From Pseudomonas extremorientalis (GTDB lineage: Bacteria > Pseudomonadota > Gammaproteobacteria > Pseudomonadales > Pseudomonadaceae), in the NCBI RefSeq assembly GCF_001870465.1, contig NZ_MDGK01000063.1, positions 171,745-235,744 on the forward strand: DNA of 64,000 bases, in the 5' to 3' direction. How positions within the stretch are numbered: position 1 is the stretch's first letter; the number at the start of each line of letters is the position of its first letter. Shown piece by piece: positions 60,418-64,000 of the stretch. The notes beneath the pieces were generated by a model that did no database searches, was not told where the DNA came from, and saw only the letters and a list, made by a program, of their open reading frames with translations. The position numbers and the translations under genes were made by a program.

Positions 60418-61595
60418 GCTGCCTCCCAGGAAAGTTTGACCGTACCGTCTTGTTCAAACCGGTACTTCTGATCGGCGAAGCCCTGGCCGAACAGGCTGAG
60501 CATGTAGTCGTAATAGATCGGCTGCGCACTGTCGGGTGCCGAGGGCGCCAGGGCTTTATTGAGCGCGTCGTCGACCTTGGCTTTTTGCAATTGCGCCAGG
60601 GCGGTTTCGCCGCGGGCCTGGAAGAAGGCCAAGGTAGCGGCCGAGAAGCCCATCGGCGTATAGCCGTTGTTTTTCTCGGCTTCGCCGGTCAGTACGTGGA
60701 TTTTTTCCGGCGGGAAGCCGGTGACCGACGCCGCCGTCGCACGGGAAATACCCCCCAGCGACTTGAGCATCGCCGCTGCCAAAGGATCGCCCTTGGCGGT
60801 CATGCCGGCCCACATATACGTGCGGATTGCATCGTAGCTGCCCAGGTCATCGGAGAACGGATCGACCACGAACACCCCGGTGTTGGCGCCGGTGGCGCGG
60901 TAACCAACCCAGTTGGCCGCAAGGCCATGGGGGTTGCTGGCGCTGTCGGCAAGCATCCGCGCATTGCTTTCGGCGACTTCGTTCCAGCCGCCGTTCGGCC
61001 GTTCTTTCTGGAAGCGACGCAGTTGCGCAAGCACCTGGTAGCTCGGGTTGAAACGCCACAAGCCACCCGGATGCACATAGCCGACAGGCCCCGGCAACAG
61101 CATCTTGCCCAGGCCCGGCACACGCACGATCAGGTTGCGTTCGACGTTGGCCAACAACAGCTGTGCGTCGGCGCGGTACTGCGGTGCATTCCACACGCGT
61201 GCCGCTTCGAGCAAGGCGTAGGCCATCCACAAGTCCGCGTCGCTGGCGGAGTTCTGGTCGATCACGCCCCAGGTGTTATCGGCTTTTTTACCCCACAACC
61301 AACCCGGCAGATTCTGGCCGATGTCGGAGCCCGACATGTTGGCCTTGGTCCAGGTCCACAGCTTGTCGAAGCTCGCGCGATCGTTGCCGACCAGGGCGAA
61401 GAACATCGCATAGGACTGCCCTTCCGAACTGCTCTCGGTGGGCTTCATGGACGAGTTCAGCACCCGGCCGTCGTCCTGCACGAAGCGCTTGGCGTAGTTC
61501 TGCCACAGCGGCCAGTCACAGGTCTGCGCCTGGGCGCCGCCGGCGAACATCATCGCGCCCAGTGTCGCCAGGGCCATACGCTTGAGCAGGCTCAT
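60399..61595 (-). CDS. wssD: Periplasmic endo-beta-1,4-glucanase BcsZ (GH8)
   Basis: 398 residues from ATG 61595, overlapping wssC by four bases; the longer frame to 61709 lies inside wssC. Signal peptide MSLLKRMALATLGAMMFAGG is cut near AQA-QTCDW. GH8 features: the proton donor Glu58 in ESSSEGQSYAMFFALVG, and NTWGVIDQNSASDADLWMAY with the catalytic Asp region. BcsZ cuts misaligned glucan chains and is needed for normal cellulose export. Order B-Z-C is typical of type II bcs operons. Confidence 0.97.
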   Translation of the reverse strand: MSLLKRMALATLGAMMFAGGAQAQTCDWPLWQNYAKRFVQDDGRVLNSSMKPTESSSEGQSYAMFFALVGNDRASFDKLWTWTKANMSGSDIGQNLPGWLWGKKADNTWGVIDQNSASDADLWMAYALLEAARVWNAPQYRADAQLLLANVERNLIVRVPGLGKMLLPGPVGYVHPGGLWRFNPSYQVLAQLRRFQKERPNGGWNEVAESNARMLADSASNPHGLAANWVGYRATGANTGVFVVDPFSDDLGSYDAIRTYMWAGMTAKGDPLAAAMLKSLGGISRATAASVTGFPPEKIHVLTGEAEKNNGYTPMGFSAATLAFFQARGETALAQLQKAKVDDALNKALAPSAPDSAQPIYYDYMLSLFGQGFADQKYRFEQDGTVKLSWEAACAVTR

Positions 61596-63859
61596 GCCAA
61601 CCGCCGTTTTGCACGTGCGCGCAGCGACAGGTAGACCAGGCTGGTCACCACGGCCAGGCCGAGGAAGGTGATCAACAGCATCCAGCCCAGGTTCTGTGAC
61701 AGTTGCCACTGCATGAGTTTGAAGTAGTTGAGCTTGCCGACGTAGTACTGCTCGTCACCGACCAGCGAGCTGATGGTTGTGCCCTGCACCACGGCCAGGC
61801 TGCCCTGGATCGAGTCTTTGTAGTCGTCACCGCCGATCAGCGCCGAGGTGGCTTCCAGCAGGCCCTGCGGCTGGTTGCTGGCGATCAGCACCACGCTGCG
61901 GCCCGATTTGAGCGGCGATTGGAAACCGGCCAGCCAGGTGCTGTTGCTCAGGCCCTTGAACGTAATGCCGGTGTTGGCCGGATGCTGGTTGGCCGCCGGG
62001 TCGGGGCTGATCCAGCTGCGCACATAACGCGGCAGGTCGGACAGCAGGAAGTGGTGCTGTTCGCCATCACTGGTCGCCGGCAGGTATTGCTGCCACTGCT
62101 TGAGCAACGGCTGGTTGGCGGCGGTGGCAAGTACCAGCAGGTCTTTGTCGGCAACACTCTGCACGTCCTTGGCCTGCACCACTTTGACGGCGGTGGCCGG
62201 GTAGCCGGTGGCTTCGCCGAAGCGACCGAGCACGGTCAGGTAGGCGGTCAACTCGTCGGTGCCGTAGTTGTCGGGCATGACCACGGCGGATTCCGACAGG
62301 TCGGCCAAACGGGTGAACGGGAAGCCAGAGTCGTTGAACACGCCCAGGTTAGGCATGGCAATGTAGTGCTGGTAGCCGGTGACGTCGAGGGTCGAATCCG
62401 GGTCGATGGAACCGCGCATGTTGTCGACGATGATGTCGCGGCATTCGCCTTCCTTGATGTAGTCGTACATGAAGCGCAGCTGCAGCTTGGATTTGGGCGA
62501 TGCCGAGCTGATCGGCAACAGCGTGGTCACTTCACGCGGCAGGCTATCGTCTTTCTTCAACTGGTCGAGCAGGGTCTGGCCGCCGCCCAGGTTGGCCACC
62601 GACGGCAACGCCACGGACTTCATGAACTGGTCATTCAGGCCGATCAACAGGGAGGAGTTGGTCGACACTTGCTGCGGCGTGTAGCGGTATTTGACCTTGA
62701 GCGGCACGCCCTCTTCACGCCAGTTGAACAGGTCCGGCGGCAGGCGCATGTCGACGCTGATGGCGCCCGGGTTGTAGCCCGACACGCTGAGTTTCTGCTG
62801 TTCGATCAGCTCGCCCAGGCGTACCGGGCGGTTGCTTGGCAGCCAGTTCGGCGCATCGTACGGGCGGCGCGGTGCCAGGGTGTCGAGCTTGGTGATGACC
62901 ACGCTGTTACCGGCCAGCACCGGGTTGCCCAGCACCACCGCGTTGGCGGCGCGCTTGAGCTCTTCGCCGTCACGCCCGGTGACGATCAGCAGCTTGCCGT
63001 TGGCGTCGTTGGGGTTGGCGATGAGGGTCAGGGTCGGGCCGGTCGGCTTGGCGATGGCCACACCGTGCACGTCCATCGCGCCGGCGGTTTGCACCAGCAC
63101 GATGGCGTTGCCTTTGGCCGGCAGCTCGCCGAGGGTGGTCGGGAAGGTCGCGCCCCGGTAGCTGGCGAGGCCGCCGATCCACGACGACAAGGCGCCAGCG
63201 GCTTCCAGTGCGGCGCTGTCCGGCGCGGTGGCAAACACGAACGGCAGGCTCACCTGGCGAGCGTCGCGCTTGTCGAAGAACGGCAGCGGCAGCACCGCCA
63301 GGTCGTCTTTGAGCACGATCGGCTCGACCTGCACTTTCAGCTCGCTGCTGTTGCTGATCTTGGCCCACAGGCTGCTGTGCAACGGGTCTTCGCAGGACAT
63401 GGTGTAGTGGCCGATGAACTGCAGGCTCAGGCGGTTGAACTCGGTGATCAACTTCGGCGGGATCTGCACCAGTTGCTCTTGCGGGGTGCCCGCGCCTTCT
63501 TTGGGCAGCGCCAGGCTGGCGGCGACTTCGCCGTTGACCAGCACGTTGATCTGCGACAGGTCCGCCAGCAGCGCCGGCGAGTAGCTGTACTTGAGCAGCA
63601 GTTGTGCGCCCTTCACCACTTCATCGGCACGGATATCGAAGTTGACGCTGTCGGACGACTCCACGCCTTGCAGGTTCATGGTGTCGCGACGGCCCAACTG
63701 CTTGAGCGTCAGGCTGTAGCCGTTATCGGTGCTTTGTACCGGCACGGTGGCAGCCGCTTGCTCGGCAGCTTGCGCCAGGGTGTTGAGGCCCATTAGCGAG
63801 GCAATCATCAGCGCGAGTGCACGGCGCGGATGAGGGCGAGCGAATATCTTCGAGGTCAT
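61592..63859 (-). CDS. wssC: Cellulose synthase regulatory subunit BcsB
   Basis: 755 residues with a signal peptide (ALALMIASLMGLNTLAQAAE). Two jelly-roll/flavodoxin-like repeats make up the periplasmic body (VNFDIRADEVVKGAQLLLKY, LSLQFIGHYTMSCEDPLHSS, GECRDIIVDNMRGSIDPDST), and a single C-terminal membrane helix (LGWMLLITFLGLAVVTSLVY) ends in a basic tail. BcsB packs against BcsA and guides the glucan. It starts with a four-base overlap with the end of wssB. Confidence 0.96.
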   Translation of the reverse strand: MTSKIFARPHPRRALALMIASLMGLNTLAQAAEQAAATVPVQSTDNGYSLTLKQLGRRDTMNLQGVESSDSVNFDIRADEVVKGAQLLLKYSYSPALLADLSQINVLVNGEVAASLALPKEGAGTPQEQLVQIPPKLITEFNRLSLQFIGHYTMSCEDPLHSSLWAKISNSSELKVQVEPIVLKDDLAVLPLPFFDKRDARQVSLPFVFATAPDSAALEAAGALSSWIGGLASYRGATFPTTLGELPAKGNAIVLVQTAGAMDVHGVAIAKPTGPTLTLIANPNDANGKLLIVTGRDGEELKRAANAVVLGNPVLAGNSVVITKLDTLAPRRPYDAPNWLPSNRPVRLGELIEQQKLSVSGYNPGAISVDMRLPPDLFNWREEGVPLKVKYRYTPQQVSTNSSLLIGLNDQFMKSVALPSVANLGGGQTLLDQLKKDDSLPREVTTLLPISSASPKSKLQLRFMYDYIKEGECRDIIVDNMRGSIDPDSTLDVTGYQHYIAMPNLGVFNDSGFPFTRLADLSESAVVMPDNYGTDELTAYLTVLGRFGEATGYPATAVKVVQAKDVQSVADKDLLVLATAANQPLLKQWQQYLPATSDGEQHHFLLSDLPRYVRSWISPDPAANQHPANTGITFKGLSNSTWLAGFQSPLKSGRSVVLIASNQPQGLLEATSALIGGDDYKDSIQGSLAVVQGTTISSLVGDEQYYVGKLNYFKLMQWQLSQNLGWMLLITFLGLAVVTSLVYLSLRARAKRRLA

Positions 63860-64000
63860 GGCTTGTCCATCAGCGTATCTAGCGGTTTTGTGGGGGTGCG
63901 GCTCAAGGCCAGACGCAGTTCGTGCAGGGTGGCGCGGCCGAGGGTGAACAGGCCGCCGATGCCGATGGCGCCGACTTCGCGCAGGGCCGCCAACGGCGTG
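63856..64000 (-). CDS. wssB: Cellulose synthase catalytic subunit BcsA, last 47 codons only
   Basis: The frame runs off the right edge and ends at TGA 63856-63858, overlapping the wssC ATG. The visible C-terminus (IGGLFTLGRATLHELRLALS and on to DTLMDKP) is the region after the PilZ domain. The identity rests mainly on position before bcsB; the catalytic and c-di-GMP-binding parts are outside the window. Confidence 0.85.
   Translation of the reverse strand, partial: TPLAALREVGAIGIGGLFTLGRATLHELRLALSRTPTKPLDTLMDKP

Overview
This window looks like a chromosomal segment of a fluorescent pseudomonad of the Pseudomonas fluorescens group. The evidence is high GC with strong third-position bias, many copies of the P. 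fluorescens-type REP hairpin (core GTGGGAGGGGGCTTGCCCCC), a gene order from typA to the PA5152-PA5155-like transporter that follows the P. aeruginosa PA5117-PA5155 region (from memory), and an acetylated-cellulose (wss) operon of the kind known from P. fluorescens SBW25. I see no insertion sequence, prophage, rRNA operon or CRISPR array.

Layout. 1-8 kb: the 3' part of hutF, two small lipoproteins (a Blc-type lipocalin and an 84-residue protein), fructose-1,6-bisphosphatase, and an uncharacterised translationally coupled pair (DUF2339 giant membrane protein and DUF3999 exported protein). 8-15 kb: glycogen phosphorylase, a YkgJ-like cysteine cluster protein, typA/bipA and thiI. 15-20.5 kb: a nitrogen-control block made of glnA (sigma54 promoter and candidate NtrC sites), a secreted chorismate mutase with a TTG start, ntrB-ntrC preceded by a strong NtrC operator, and directly after ntrC a three-repeat small RNA with its own sigma54 promoter, which I identify as NrsZ. 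20.5-28 kb: housekeeping genes (trmL; a rhodanese-like gene, grxC and secB; gpmI, envC, ctpA and a YibQ-like deacetylase).

28-31 kb: an accessory-looking pair, a secreted trypsin-fold protein whose catalytic serine position is phenylalanine and a Vps62/DUF946-type protein with three W-N-x-x-G motifs. This is the best candidate here for an undescribed system. 31-35 kb: hisB-hisH-(DUF2164)-hisA-hisF plus a periplasmic solute-binding protein. 35-41 kb: an OFA-type MFS transporter, asmA-mutY-yggX and tRNA-Phe. 41-46.6 kb: a PMT-type glycosyltransferase, a BASS/arsenite-type transporter, an alpha/beta hydrolase, a small basic-headed protein and a GabP-type permease. 47-51.4 kb: a four-gene polar amino acid ABC transporter with an internal hairpin after the binding-protein gene, overlapped by a methyltransferase gene.

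51.6-64 kb (minus strand): wssJ, wssI, wssH, wssG, wssF, wssE, wssD, wssC and the last codons of wssB. WssB/C polymerise and move cellulose, WssD trims it, WssE exports it, and WssF-I, which resemble the alginate acetylation set AlgF/I/J/X, O-acetylate it. The rest of wssB and any wssA lie beyond the right edge. Starts were moved downstream of the longest reading frame wherever a ribosome binding site, signal peptide or family N-terminus required it. Names come from motif and family recognition by eye; no database search was run.
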